Positions 8,793 through 17,636 of a stretch of DNA of 64,000 nucleotides are shown one piece after another. A program made the position numbers and the translations under genes. The DNA is from Azoarcus sp. DN11 (GTDB taxonomy: Bacteria > Pseudomonadota > Gammaproteobacteria > Burkholderiales > Rhodocyclaceae). The stretch lies in the NCBI RefSeq assembly GCF_003628555.1, contig NZ_CP021731.1, forward strand, positions 3,038,001 through 3,102,000. Direction: 5' to 3'. A model generated the notes under the pieces. It was not told the DNA's origin, did no database searches, and saw nothing but the letters and a program-made list of their open reading frames with translations. The first letter of the stretch is position 1. Each line of letters begins with the position of its first letter.

Positions 8793-9278
8793 ATGCCTCG
8801 CCCTCTTGCGCTTGCGCTGCTGCTGGTTGTCACCGGTGCGTGGGCCACCCCGCCCGACCAGATCCGCCTTGCCCGTTTCACGGTCGCCGAACCTGCCCCT
8901 GCCGCAGCCGTCGTCGATCCGCTCACCGTAGTCGCAGCCGTCCACTTCCCGCGCGAGCATGTGCGAACCGTAGGCGATGCGGTCGCCTACCTCCTCCTGC
9001 GGACGGGCTACCGCGTGGCATCCGCCGACCCCGCTGCCACCGCCCTCCTGGCCCTGCCCCTGCCCGAATCACATCGCGTCCTGGGGCCCTACCCGGCCCG
9101 CGCGATTCTTCAGGTCCTCCTCGGGAACCCGTACAACGTGAATCCCTCGCCCGTCGATCGCACCCTGACGATCGCTTTGCGCGGCCCCAACTCTGAGGCC
9201 CCAAACGAGGTGGCGATTGTGGAAGCAGTCATCACCCGTCCCGTCGCACCTGTCACGCCACCGGAGACGATCGAATGA
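8793..9278 (+). CDS. pilL: PilL-type conjugative transfer protein (TIGR03748)
   Basis: A 161-residue exported protein: cleavable signal peptide (about residues 1-19, ending GAWA), then a domain with the family motif VGDAVAYLLLRTGYRV and a C-terminal LLGNPYNVNPSPVDRTLTI. TIGR03748/PilL proteins are periplasmic and belong to the pilus or mating-pair part of PFGI-1 ICEs; this one lacks the long C-terminal part of some PilL proteins. It is the first gene of the plus-strand transfer operon. The next gene overlaps it by 4 bases. Confidence 0.8.
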   Translation: MPRPLALALLLVVTGAWATPPDQIRLARFTVAEPAPAAAVVDPLTVVAAVHFPREHVRTVGDAVAYLLLRTGYRVASADPAATALLALPLPESHRVLGPYPARAILQVLLGNPYNVNPSPVDRTLTIALRGPNSEAPNEVAIVEAVITRPVAPVTPPETIE

Positions 9279-9943
9279 ACGCGCCGCAAACTCCGCCCGT
9301 CGGCGCATTCTCCCGCTTCGCTCCACGCATTTCCCTGCGCGCGTCGGGCCACCGCGCGCGCGTCGTGTACCTGATCGCTGCCCTGCTCGTCGCCGGGGCA
9401 GTCTTCCTGGTCCTCAGCCCGAGCCCGTCGGCACCGCTGCGCAAACCCGAAGGTGTGGATCCGGTGCCGCAGCCGCTACCCGCGATCGCGGCACCCGAGC
9501 CGCCGCCCCCTCCTTCGCCACGGCCGGACCAGCTTGACGACCGCATCGCTGAACTCTCCCGCTCCTTCGAGGATCTTGGGGCCCGCTTCTCGGCCATCGA
9601 GGCCCAACTTGTCGCGTTGGATGAGCGCAATGACGACATTCGCACGCGGCTGGAAGCGCTCACCGCCCCACCCCGGCCGAAACCGGAGCCAGCACGGCGG
9701 GCCGCAGGCGCCAAGCCGTCCAAGCCGGCTGGGCCCGAGCCGCGGATGCCCACCGTCCTGTCGATCGACACCTGGGGCAGTAAGCCTTCTGTCGCGATTC
9801 GCGACCCGCAAGGCAACTTGGCGTTCTATCGCGAGGGTGATGCTGTCGGAATTGCGCGCATCGAGCGCATCGATTCCCAGGCGCGCCGGGTCCACCTCCG
9901 CCTGCCCGATGGCACCGTGACCGCCGTCGATGCCAAGAACTGA
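9275..9943 (+). CDS. Inner-membrane protein with coiled coil and PilP/GspC-like C-terminus
   Basis: 222 residues. One membrane helix (about 28-48, VVYLIAALLVAGAVFLVL) is followed by a proline-rich stretch, a coiled coil (about 84-125, DQLDDRIAELSRSFEDLGARF) and a C-terminal beta domain (TVLSIDTWGSKPSVAI, then AVGIARIERIDSQARRVHL) shaped like the homology region of PilP/GspC proteins. It probably spans the periplasm in the mating apparatus. Overlap with pilL (ATGA) indicates translational coupling. No firm family assignment. Confidence 0.6.
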   Translation: MNAPQTPPVGAFSRFAPRISLRASGHRARVVYLIAALLVAGAVFLVLSPSPSAPLRKPEGVDPVPQPLPAIAAPEPPPPPSPRPDQLDDRIAELSRSFEDLGARFSAIEAQLVALDERNDDIRTRLEALTAPPRPKPEPARRAAGAKPSKPAGPEPRMPTVLSIDTWGSKPSVAIRDPQGNLAFYREGDAVGIARIERIDSQARRVHLRLPDGTVTAVDAKN

Positions 9944-9953
9944 GGCGTGAGTC

Positions 9954-10439
9954 ATGCGAAAGACCGTCCTGTTCCTCCTCGTCGCCGTGCTGCACCCGGC
10001 GGCGGCGGTCGAGACCGGCCACACGCAGCTGCGCGCCGTCCAACCTGCCACGACCGCCGCCCACCCCTCGGCCCCCGAGGCCACCGACATTGCGGCCGTC
10101 GATCGCGTCGAAGCCGGTTACTGGGGCATCACCCTCGAGGAGCTGCACCGCGCGCGACGCCTGATGCGCGGCCCACGCGGCGCCTTCAGCGTCGCCACCA
10201 TCAGCCCGGTCGAAGTGCTTGGCATCCACGCACGCTCCGACGCGGAGCGAGACCGTTACGCGGAGCTCTTCGCCAAACTGTTGCACGACGATACGCAGCG
10301 TGTCCTCGCCTGGCAGCGAGCCGGTGATGCGGCCACGCGGCGTCTCTACCCACACGGCAAGGCGATCGACTTCGGGCGCGCTCCGAACGCCCCCACCCTC
10401 CCCAACTGGTATTTCACGCCAGGAGGTGCGGCGCAATGA
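9954..10439 (+). CDS. ICE protein, PFL_4693 family (TIGR03759)
   Basis: A 161-residue secreted protein: signal peptide (about 1-19), then the family core WGITLEELHRARRLMRGPRGAF followed by SPVEVLGIHARSDAERDRYAEL, which is characteristic of TIGR03759. Function is unknown; it always sits beside the transglycosylase gene of these ICEs and is presumed periplasmic. The next gene starts inside its stop region (ATGA overlap). Confidence 0.85.
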   Translation: MRKTVLFLLVAVLHPAAAVETGHTQLRAVQPATTAAHPSAPEATDIAAVDRVEAGYWGITLEELHRARRLMRGPRGAFSVATISPVEVLGIHARSDAERDRYAELFAKLLHDDTQRVLAWQRAGDAATRRLYPHGKAIDFGRAPNAPTLPNWYFTPGGAAQ

Positions 10440-11011
10440 ACTCGTCTCCCGCACGTCGCACCTTCCTCGTCCGCCTCTGCCAAGGCGGGCTGCTCGCGGC
10501 AGTGCCTGGGCTCACCTTCGGCCACGAGCGCGCCCGCGTGGTCTATCCACCAGTCCCGCCCGCCTACCGCATCGTGGCCCAGTCGCTCGCGCTCCCGCCC
10601 AAGCTCCTTTTCGCCATCGCGATCCAGGAGTCCACCATGCAGTGGGGCGCGCTGGCGCTGCCCTGGCCGTGGACGCTCAATGTCCGCCGTAGCCCCCGCC
10701 GCTACCAACGCTATCCGGAAGCGGTCACCGACCTCAAGCACATGCTCGCCCAAGGGGTACGCAACGTGGATTGCGGCCCGATGCAGGTTAACTGGCACTA
10801 CCACTCCGACAAGTTACGCACGCCCGAGCTTGCGCTCGACCCCTGGCACAACCTGCGGGTGGCCGGCGCGATCCTCCTCGAGAGGCGCCGTTCCGCAGCC
10901 AACTGGTTCGACGCCGCCGGCGCCTATCACAGCCCCGGCGACTCGGCGCGGGCCACCCGCTACGCGCGTTCCGTCTTCGCACGGATGGAAAGGATTCCCG
11001 ATCATGCCTGA
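10436..11011 (+). CDS. Lytic transglycosylase of the transfer apparatus
   Basis: A 191-residue SLT-type peptidoglycan hydrolase that should open the wall for the mating channel. The signal region has a twin-arginine look (RRTFLVRL) and ends near residue 30. The catalytic glutamate is in AIAIQESTMQWGAL, and the second conserved SLT motif is CGPMQVNWHYH. It corresponds in position to PFL_4694. It is the last gene before a 273-base gap that precedes traD. Confidence 0.85.
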   Translation: MNSSPARRTFLVRLCQGGLLAAVPGLTFGHERARVVYPPVPPAYRIVAQSLALPPKLLFAIAIQESTMQWGALALPWPWTLNVRRSPRRYQRYPEAVTDLKHMLAQGVRNVDCGPMQVNWHYHSDKLRTPELALDPWHNLRVAGAILLERRRSAANWFDAAGAYHSPGDSARATRYARSVFARMERIPDHA

Positions 11012-11210
11012 CTTGCCGCATCGGACGCGTCTCACTGGCTTCCGCATCGGGGGCGACCGCCCGCACCTCTGCGCTGCCTCTGCCACCTTCCGTGCGGGAT
11101 CCCATCGCGCCGGAACGACTCCGGCGCCATATCCCATCCACATTGCCTTGTTGTCTCCCTCCCCTCGCAGTTCTTGCGGGTCCTTGACCGCTGCAACGGC
11201 GGCTTCAGCA

Positions 11211-11260
11211 CAACCATGGTCCTCTTCAACGGCCTCCTCCCTGCCGATGGACCATGGTTG
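11211..11260. repeat. 12-bp perfect inverted repeat with 26-base spacer
   Basis: CAACCATGGTCC (11211-11222) and GGACCATGGTTG (11249-11260) lie just upstream of traD. With 26 bases between the arms it could be an RNA hairpin or a two-site operator. No T tract follows, so a rho-independent terminator is unlikely. Confidence 0.6.
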
Positions 11261-11284
11261 TGCGCTCTTCTTGGGGAATCGCAC

Positions 11285-13498
11285 ATGAGCCATGGCACCA
11301 TCGAAGCGTGGCTGCGCCCTCCCATCGAGATCTGGAGTGCCCTGACCGCGGCGTGCTGCGGCCTCGTCGCACTCATCACTCCGTGGGCGCTGATGATGCC
11401 CCCGGACCTCGGCCTGGGCACCGCCGCCCTCGCCTTCGCCTTCGCCGCCCTGCGCGCCCGACAGGCCTGGCGGGTATGCCGTTATCAGTACGGTCTCACC
11501 CGGTACAAGGCGACGACCATCGCGCCGCACAAGCTGCCGCGCATTCCGGGCAAGCTGTATCTGGGCGAAGGCTTCGCCTGGGGGCAACAACACACGCAGC
11601 GCCGCATGGACGCCACACGCCCGCAGGCCCAGCCCTACCTGGTCGAAGGCGCAAGCATCCGCGCAACGCGCGCGGTGCTTCGCGCGATGGGCGCCACACC
11701 GCTCAAGCCGATTGCCGCGGCGCTCGCGCTCCCCCGTTGGTGGAACCCGCTATCGGAGCCTGCCGATCTCGGCGGAACGCCGGTACTGCACGGCGTCGAG
11801 CCCAATGAGGCTCACGTCGCCCTCGGGCAGAAGCATCGCCCCGGTCACCTGGTCGTCCTCGGCACGACGCGCGTCGGCAAGACCCGTGCAATGGAACTCT
11901 TCGCCACCCAGGACATCCGCGACGGGAAGGTCGTCATCGTCATCGACCCGAAGGGCGACGCGGACCTCATGCTGCGCGTCCATGCCGAAGCTGCGCGCGC
12001 CGGGCGCCTCGACCACCTCTATCTCTTCCACCTGGGTTACCCCGAAATCTCCGCCCGTTACAACGGCATCGGCAACTTCGCCCGAATCACCGAGGTCGCG
12101 AACCGAACGACGAATCCCCTGCCCTCCAGCGGCAACTCGGCGGCCTTCAAGGAATTCGCATGGCGCTTCACGAATCTCGTCGCCCAAGCCCAGGTCGCCC
12201 TCGGGCAGGTGCCCACCTACAACCTGCTGCTGCGCGACATCACGGACATCGAACCGCTCTTCCTGCGCTACGCGACGCACGTGTTGCGCACGGAAGGCCC
12301 CGAGAACTGGGAGATCCTTGTCGAGGAAGTACAGACCCGCATCGAGAAACGCCAGATCACTGTTCCGCGCGCCCTGCAGGATCGCAGCGACCGCCTGATC
12401 GCCCTCGTGCACGTGCTGAAGGATCTGCAGCTTCCCGATCCCGTCCTCCAGGGTCTCGCCACCGCGGTCCGCTACGAGCGGAGCTTCTTCGAGAAGATCG
12501 TGGCCTCGCTCGGCCCCTTCCTCGAGAAGCTCACCACCGGCCCCGTCGGCAAGCTGATCTCGCCGGACTATTTCGACGCGACCGATATCCGGCCGATCTT
12601 CGACTGGATGCAGGTCATCCGGCAGGACGGCATCGTCTATGTCGGTCTCGACGCACTCTCGGACGCCACGGTCGCAGCGGCCGTCGGGAACTCGATGCTC
12701 GCCGATCTCGTCAGCGTTGGCGGCAAACTCTACAAGACCGGCCTCGATCCCCACCATCCCGAAGGCAAGATCATCCTGCCCGATGTGGCCTGCCACTTCG
12801 ACGAGGTTAACGAGATCGCTGGACCGGAGTTTGTGCCGATGGTGAACAAGCTGGGCGGATCGGGCTTCAGCATCACCGCCTACACCCAGACCATTCCCGA
12901 CATCGAGGCGAAGCTCGGAGACGCCGCCAAGGCCCGTCAGGTGCTGGGCAACTTCAACAACATCATCATGCTGCGGGTGAAGGATCCGGGCACTGCGGAG
13001 TTCTTCTGCAATCAGCTGCCTGAGGTCGACGTGCAGCACCTCATGGTCGTGACCGGCGTGAGCGACACCGACGGGTCGACCGAGACGGACTTCACCTCCC
13101 GCAACGAGGACCGCCTCACCACCCAGCGGGTCCCGATGGTATCCCCGGCTGACATCATGGCCCTGCCGCAAGGACAGGCCTTCGCCCTGCTGGAGGGCAA
13201 CCGCCTCTTCAAGCTGCGCTTTCCGCTGCCCGATGCCACGAACGATCGCTTCATTCCGCCGTCGCTCCGCGAGGTGGCAGTCCAGATGCGGGCCAAGTAT
13301 CGGACGGCCGAGCACTGGGCCGCTCAGACCGATTGGTTGAAGGACATGCCGGTCGGGCTCGTCGCGCCACTGGGCTTCGACACCTCGGACGATGACGCCG
13401 GGGAGGCGGCAGTGAGCACCCCCGCCCGGCCGCCCGAAGGGGGCGCTCCCCCTCCCTCGGGGAGGATGTCGCGTAGCGACAGGAGGGCAGTCCAGTGA
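11285..13498 (+). CDS. traD: Type IV coupling protein TraD (SXT/TOL subfamily, TIGR03743)
   Basis: A 737-residue coupling ATPase that links the relaxosome to the transfer channel. Two N-terminal membrane helices (about 18-55) precede the Walker A motif GTTRVGKTRAM (about residue 192), the IDPKGD motif shortly after, and the Walker B/DE region CHFDEVNEIAG (about 505). The start at 11285 (MSHGTIEAWL) has GGGGAA upstream; the longer frame begins inside a spacer. The last 27 residues (PARPPEGGAPPPSG onward) are encoded by a REP-like extragenic repeat, unlike the rest of the protein. Confidence 0.93.
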   Translation: MSHGTIEAWLRPPIEIWSALTAACCGLVALITPWALMMPPDLGLGTAALAFAFAALRARQAWRVCRYQYGLTRYKATTIAPHKLPRIPGKLYLGEGFAWGQQHTQRRMDATRPQAQPYLVEGASIRATRAVLRAMGATPLKPIAAALALPRWWNPLSEPADLGGTPVLHGVEPNEAHVALGQKHRPGHLVVLGTTRVGKTRAMELFATQDIRDGKVVIVIDPKGDADLMLRVHAEAARAGRLDHLYLFHLGYPEISARYNGIGNFARITEVANRTTNPLPSSGNSAAFKEFAWRFTNLVAQAQVALGQVPTYNLLLRDITDIEPLFLRYATHVLRTEGPENWEILVEEVQTRIEKRQITVPRALQDRSDRLIALVHVLKDLQLPDPVLQGLATAVRYERSFFEKIVASLGPFLEKLTTGPVGKLISPDYFDATDIRPIFDWMQVIRQDGIVYVGLDALSDATVAAAVGNSMLADLVSVGGKLYKTGLDPHHPEGKIILPDVACHFDEVNEIAGPEFVPMVNKLGGSGFSITAYTQTIPDIEAKLGDAAKARQVLGNFNNIIMLRVKDPGTAEFFCNQLPEVDVQHLMVVTGVSDTDGSTETDFTSRNEDRLTTQRVPMVSPADIMALPQGQAFALLEGNRLFKLRFPLPDATNDRFIPPSLREVAVQMRAKYRTAEHWAAQTDWLKDMPVGLVAPLGFDTSDDDAGEAAVSTPARPPEGGAPPPSGRMSRSDRRAVQ
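13421..13488. repeat. REP-like palindromic element inside the 3' end of traD
   Basis: The stretch has nested dyads, among them GTCGC/GCGAC at 13468-13472 and 13476-13480 and runs of GCCC/GGGC and CCCTCC/GGGAGG. Repeats of this style (a proline-rich PPEGGAPPP reading frame) recur between genes in many betaproteobacteria. Here it is translated as the C-terminal tail of TraD and carries the ribosome site of the next gene. Confidence 0.55.
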
Positions 13499-14265
13499 GC
13501 ACCGCCGCGTCGTCCGCAGGATCCGCCCGTCCCCCGGCGCCCCAGGCATCGGCCACACCGGCGGGCCGGTCCCGCGGCCCCATTGCTGCCCTGGCGAGCG
13601 TTGTGATCGGCCTCGCCTTTTCCACCCTGAGCTCCTGGATCTTCGGGACTGCCCTTACCATCCTAGGCGATCACACCTTCTGGAAGGGCCGCGGCGTCGA
13701 ACGCGCCATAGCCGCCGTGGAGGAGGACTTCGGCTACCTCCAGGGCTATCCCCGGTCGCTCATGGTCGACGACACCGTCGCCTTTGCGCGCGACTTCGCC
13801 GAGCTCGTCGCGCGTCCGTTCCATTCGCTGGGCGCCCCCGCCTTCATCGCCCGTACGACTGCCATTGAGCCCGACGCGGTGGCGAATCCCCACGCGCGCG
13901 CCGTACGCTGCATCGTCAAGGAAGTCGGGCGCGCCGTCGAGACCGCCTACTACGTGGCCCAGGACACCGCCATCCGCCTGGCGATCGCCTTCTATGCGCT
14001 GCCGGCCTTCGCGATGGCCATCTTCATCGGCCTGATCGATGGCCTGGTCCGTCGCGACCTGCGCAGGTGGACCGGTGGCCGGGAGTCCTCCTACGTCTAC
14101 CACCACACGAAGCGCTTCACGTGGTGGTTCCTCACTGCCGGTTTCACCGCCTATCTCGCGTGGCCTTTTGGCGGATTCAATCCCGCGTACCTCGTCCTGA
14201 TCTTCGCAACCCTGGTGGCCGCGGCCCTCTCGACCACCGCCAGCACGTTCAAGAAGTACCTGTAG
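13495..14265 (+). CDS. ICE membrane protein, PFL_4697 family (TIGR03747)
   Basis: A 256-residue inner-membrane protein with helices near 30-55 (ALASVVIGLAFSTLSSWIFG), 155-180, 205-225 and 230-248. The motif DLRRWTGGRESSYVYHHTKR between helices 2 and 3 is characteristic of TIGR03747. It normally follows traD and may be a coupling-protein partner. It starts with GTG at 13495, overlapping the traD stop, with AGGAGGG upstream supplied by the REP-like repeat. Confidence 0.9.
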   Translation: MSTAASSAGSARPPAPQASATPAGRSRGPIAALASVVIGLAFSTLSSWIFGTALTILGDHTFWKGRGVERAIAAVEEDFGYLQGYPRSLMVDDTVAFARDFAELVARPFHSLGAPAFIARTTAIEPDAVANPHARAVRCIVKEVGRAVETAYYVAQDTAIRLAIAFYALPAFAMAIFIGLIDGLVRRDLRRWTGGRESSYVYHHTKRFTWWFLTAGFTAYLAWPFGGFNPAYLVLIFATLVAAALSTTASTFKKYL

Positions 14266-14282
14266 CAACCAAGGAGTCCGTC

Positions 14283-14579
14283 ATGCCATTGCTGCTCCGC
14301 TTCACCATCGCCGCCCTCGTCGCAGCTACCACCTTGCCGGTGGCTGCCGACACCGACCGCGAGCGCGAGAACCTCGCGCGCCTGGAACATGAGCTCGCAC
14401 TTCTCAGCTCCGAGGTTCGCGCAGCGAAGGCAGATGCCCCCTCCATTGCCCGCATCCATTTTCAGTACGACGAGCTCGCCCGCGACCTCGATCTCATCCG
14501 TGCGGGTATTGCGGACCACCTCGACGCACCACGGCATCCCCGCCCGATCGAACCGCTAAAGGGCGACTACCGGCGCTGA
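14283..14579 (+). CDS. RAQPRD-family exported ICE protein (TIGR01690)
   Basis: A 98-residue protein with a signal peptide (about 1-21, ending PVAAD) and a mature helical part containing ARIHFQYDELARDLDLIRAGI, the conserved segment of the RAQPRD family of plasmid and ICE proteins. Function unknown; presumed periplasmic part of the mating apparatus. AAGGAG precedes the ATG at 14283. The longer upstream frame overlaps the previous gene and is not used. Confidence 0.8.
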   Translation: MPLLLRFTIAALVAATTLPVAADTDRERENLARLEHELALLSSEVRAAKADAPSIARIHFQYDELARDLDLIRAGIADHLDAPRHPRPIEPLKGDYRR

Positions 14580-14595
14580 GCCCGGAGGTACCGCC

Positions 14596-14826
14596 ATGTC
14601 GCCCCAGCAGTCCGCCGCCTTCGCCGCCGCGGCCGGCTACCAACCCGGCTACATAGGGCTCTTCTTCGCCCTGCTCGTCGGCGCTGTGGTCGTTCTCTGG
14701 GCCGCCGACATGGTGCGCAGACTCGGGATCGAAGGCCTCGACGACCCGCGCCGCCTGCCGATGCTCCTGTTCTACAAGCTGCGTGTGCTGATCATCGTTC
14801 TGCTGCTGATCTATCTGCTCAGCTAG
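14596..14826 (+). CDS. Small membrane protein, PFL_4701 family (TIGR03758, DUF3262)
   Basis: 76 residues: a short N-terminus (SPQQSAAFAAAAGYQPG) and two membrane helices (about 20-40 and 58-75), as in TIGR03758. Presumed inner-membrane part of the transfer channel, possibly pilin-like. A second domain of this type is fused to a muramidase at about 30.7-30.9 kb in the same operon. Confidence 0.85.
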   Translation: MSPQQSAAFAAAAGYQPGYIGLFFALLVGAVVVLWAADMVRRLGIEGLDDPRRLPMLLFYKLRVLIIVLLLIYLLS

Positions 14827-14907
14827 ATCGCGACCGCCTCGGCAGGCCGGGCCGCAGGCCTGCCGGCGTTCCACGTTGCGGCGCCTCACCACCTCACGGA
14901 GGAAACC

Positions 14908-15345
14908 ATGAAACTCCTTATCCAACCTTCGGACGCAGCGAACGCCGCGGATCGTCACATGACGACAGCCCCCATGCTTCCCCAGCGGTGCTGGGCGAAA
15001 GCCACCGCCCGCATCGCTTTGCTTGGCCTTGGCGTCCTCGCCTCGGTCTTCGTCGCCGAACCGGCCCTGGCCGAGTTGCCGACGGCCGTCGCCGCGGACG
15101 GTGCCGCTTCGGGGGACTACATCGAGATCGGCAAGCAGTATTTCAAGAACGGCCTGCTCGTCCTGGGTCTCATCATCGCCACGCTGGGCTTCATCGCGGT
15201 CGCGGCCGGCGGAATCGCGAAATTCAACGAGTACCGCATGGGCCGGGCCGAACTCGGGGACTTGGGCGTGCTGGCCGTCGTCGGGGCCGTGGTGCTGGTG
15301 CTCATGGTCTACCTCCTCAACGAGGCGGCCACCATCATCGCCTAG
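14908..15345 (+). CDS. ICE membrane protein, PFL_4702 family (TIGR03745)
   Basis: 145 residues with a long signal region (hydrophobic at about 34-50, ending PALAELP), then two membrane helices (about 82-105 and 118-142) around GGIAKFNEYRMGRAELGDLG, the family core. Size and topology resemble VirB2/TraA-type pilins, so it may be the pilus subunit; that role is inferred. ACGGAGG precedes the ATG. It belongs to a run of small membrane genes with gaps under 90 bases. Confidence 0.85.
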   Translation: MKLLIQPSDAANAADRHMTTAPMLPQRCWAKATARIALLGLGVLASVFVAEPALAELPTAVAADGAASGDYIEIGKQYFKNGLLVLGLIIATLGFIAVAAGGIAKFNEYRMGRAELGDLGVLAVVGAVVLVLMVYLLNEAATIIA

Positions 15346-15353
15346 GCGCCGCC

Positions 15354-15788
15354 ATGGACTCCTCTAGCCCACAGGCGCCGACGCCCGATGCATCCAGCGG
15401 AACGGGCCGCGCGCCGCTGCCCGACCGCGTGAACGCGGAGCCCGCGATCATCAAGGGGCTCTCGTACACCGAGTCCAAGTGGGTCATCGGGCTGGCCTTC
15501 CTGCTGTGGTTCCCGGTGGGCGGCGTGGTGGGCCTGGCCCTGCAGCACTTTCCGGTAGCCGTCCTCATCATCGCCACTGGCCCCATCGCCACGGTCTGGG
15601 TCGCGGCGGGGTACCTCGCCACGATGAAGCGCAATCGCCCCGATCACTACTACGTTCAGCTGCTCAAGCGTCGCGCGGCGCGCCTCGGCCTCATCCGCTC
15701 TCATCTTGTTTCGCACGCGGGCGCCTGGGACCTCGGCCGCACACTCGTGCCCCCTAAGGTGGCGAAACGCCGGAACCCGTTGTGCTGA
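15354..15788 (+). CDS. Conjugative transfer membrane protein (TIGR03750)
   Basis: 144 residues. After a polar N-terminus come two helices (about 42-60 and 66-88, AVLIIATGPIATVWVAAGYL) and the C-terminal motif RPDHYYVQLLKRRAARLGL typical of TIGR03750 and analogous to VirB3/TraL-type proteins. It should sit in the inner membrane near the VirB4-like ATPase. The longer frame from 14988 lies in the wrong phase over the previous gene. Confidence 0.85.
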   Translation: MDSSSPQAPTPDASSGTGRAPLPDRVNAEPAIIKGLSYTESKWVIGLAFLLWFPVGGVVGLALQHFPVAVLIIATGPIATVWVAAGYLATMKRNRPDHYYVQLLKRRAARLGLIRSHLVSHAGAWDLGRTLVPPKVAKRRNPLC

Positions 15789-15803
15789 GCCCGGAGCATT
15801 GCC

Positions 15804-16577
15804 ATGCCTGCCTACACCGACAACCTCGCAAACGCCCGCGCGACGATTCGCCTCCAGTCCTGGGCCATCCTCGTCGCGCTGGTCATCGTGCTGATCGCGG
15901 TGGCCGACCGCTTCGTGAGGCAGACGGACTTCACCGTGCATATCCCGCCAGACCTCTCCCGCGGGGCCACCATTCAGGCGGGACGTGCTCCGGAGGTGCC
16001 GCCTCCGAACGTCTATGCCTTCGGCTACCTCATCTGGCAGCAGCTCAACCGCTGGGCCAAGGATGGCTCCAAGGACTACGTCGCGCAGATCTACGCGCTC
16101 CAGAACTACCTGACGCCGTCCTGCCGCGAGCAGCTCCTCAAGGACGTCAGCGTCAAGTCCGGCGATGCGGAACTGATCCAGCGCACCCGCGCCCTCCTGG
16201 AGATTCCCGGGTACGGCTTCACGGCGAACCGGGTGACGGCGCACGGCAACGGTGGATGGACGGTGCTCCTCGATGCCCAGATCCTCGAGACCTCCAGGGG
16301 GATGCCCGTGAAGGACACCTTCATCCGCTATCCCCTGCACGTGGTGCGCTACGACGTCGACCGGGAGCGCAACCCCTGGGGCCTCGCCCTGAACTGCTTC
16401 GCCCGCCGTCATCCCGAACGGATCGACCCGCAGGCCCTGGAGGCGCCGATCGCCGCCCAGCCGGCGCCGGCGGTGCCGCTGCCTCCGTCCGCGGCACCGT
16501 CTGCCACCACTGCTGGTTCAGACCTGCCGCAGGCCGTGCCGCCGCGGCTCCCGGACACGAAGGAGGAGGAGTCATGA
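15804..16577 (+). CDS. ICE protein, PFL_4703 family (TIGR03746), VirB8/TraE-like
   Basis: 257 residues with one N-terminal membrane helix (about 20-38) and a periplasmic domain holding YAFGYLIWQQLNRWAKDG and the segment SCREQLLKD, as in TIGR03746. Position and topology match TraE/VirB8, the inner-membrane assembly factor. The last 40 residues are proline/alanine-rich. The following gene overlaps the stop (ATGA). Confidence 0.88.
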   Translation: MPAYTDNLANARATIRLQSWAILVALVIVLIAVADRFVRQTDFTVHIPPDLSRGATIQAGRAPEVPPPNVYAFGYLIWQQLNRWAKDGSKDYVAQIYALQNYLTPSCREQLLKDVSVKSGDAELIQRTRALLEIPGYGFTANRVTAHGNGGWTVLLDAQILETSRGMPVKDTFIRYPLHVVRYDVDRERNPWGLALNCFARRHPERIDPQALEAPIAAQPAPAVPLPPSAAPSATTAGSDLPQAVPPRLPDTKEEES

Positions 16578-17626
16578 TCGCCATTCGCGCCGCCACCGCG
16601 CTTGTTTGCCTCGGCGTTCTTGCTTCTGCCTCTGCGCAGGAGCCCGAAGCCAAGACGCCCTCCCCGGTTGGCCTGTCGCCCGGGCCTGTCGGATCGGGGA
16701 CTGCGCCAACCTGGCATCCCGCCGGCACGACGACCATGGATCTCGGCACCCTCCCCCCAGAGCCGGCCCCCAAGCCCGTTCCGGCACCCGCACCCCAGTC
16801 CCACGGCTCAGCCGCCGGGAAGCCTGCAAATCCTCTATCGCCCCCGGAAACGCAGGCGCTGCCGCGGTCACCCGATCGCCCCGACGACCGCCAAACTAAT
16901 GTCGGCCGCACCCAGCATGTGCTGTTCGAGCGCCTTCCCGTCCGGGTGCTCCTCAGCCCAGGGCGGGAGCGCCTGCTGCAGCTCCCGTTCGTGGCATTGA
17001 TGGATGTGCCCGCTAGCCTGCAGGGTCTGCTCGAGGTCCAGATTATCGAGGACACCGCTTATCTGACAGCGAACGGACCCTTCCCGCGCGCCCGGCTGTA
17101 TGCGCAGGCAATCGACGGCGGCGCGACGGTTCCGCTCGATATCGAGTCGATCGAAGGCGTCCAGGTCCCGCCGATGCTCCGCGTCCATCTGCCCGGTGAT
17201 GCCGCAGAGAGTAACGAGCTTGCCGAAACCCGGCGGAACGACGAGCCGGCGGTCGACATGATCCAGCTCACTCGCTACGCGGCTCAGATGCTGTATGCGC
17301 CGGCCCGCCTGCTCCCCACGCAGCCGGGTGTACGCCAGGAACCGGTTGATCGGTCCCCCGTGGCCGGCCTCTACCGGGGAGGAGAGATCGAAACGGCGCC
17401 CTTGGGGGCGTGGTCGAGCGGGTCGCTGTACGTGACCGCCGTGCGCTTTACCAACCGCACCGGGCGCGCCATCGACCTCGAGCTGGACACGCGGTGGCTG
17501 CGCGGGCAGTGGATCGCCGCAACACCCCAGCACTGGCATCTCTTGCCCTATGGCTCCGAGGCCGACACGACAGCCGTCTACCTCGTCTCCGATCGGCCGT
17601 TTGCGGCCGTGCCGCTGTGGCGCTAG
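16574..17626 (+). CDS. ICE protein, PFL_4704 family (TIGR03749), TraK/VirB9-like
   Basis: 350 residues: signal peptide (1-21, SASAQ), a proline-rich linker to about residue 115, then the conserved domain beginning HVLFERLPVRVLLSPGRERL. The family is the ICE counterpart of TraK/VirB9, a periplasmic protein that joins the outer-membrane ring. The start at 16574 gives a clean signal peptide; the longer frame runs through the preceding gene. Confidence 0.88.
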   Translation: MIAIRAATALVCLGVLASASAQEPEAKTPSPVGLSPGPVGSGTAPTWHPAGTTTMDLGTLPPEPAPKPVPAPAPQSHGSAAGKPANPLSPPETQALPRSPDRPDDRQTNVGRTQHVLFERLPVRVLLSPGRERLLQLPFVALMDVPASLQGLLEVQIIEDTAYLTANGPFPRARLYAQAIDGGATVPLDIESIEGVQVPPMLRVHLPGDAAESNELAETRRNDEPAVDMIQLTRYAAQMLYAPARLLPTQPGVRQEPVDRSPVAGLYRGGEIETAPLGAWSSGSLYVTAVRFTNRTGRAIDLELDTRWLRGQWIAATPQHWHLLPYGSEADTTAVYLVSDRPFAAVPLWR

Positions 17627-17636
17627 GAGCCTCGCC

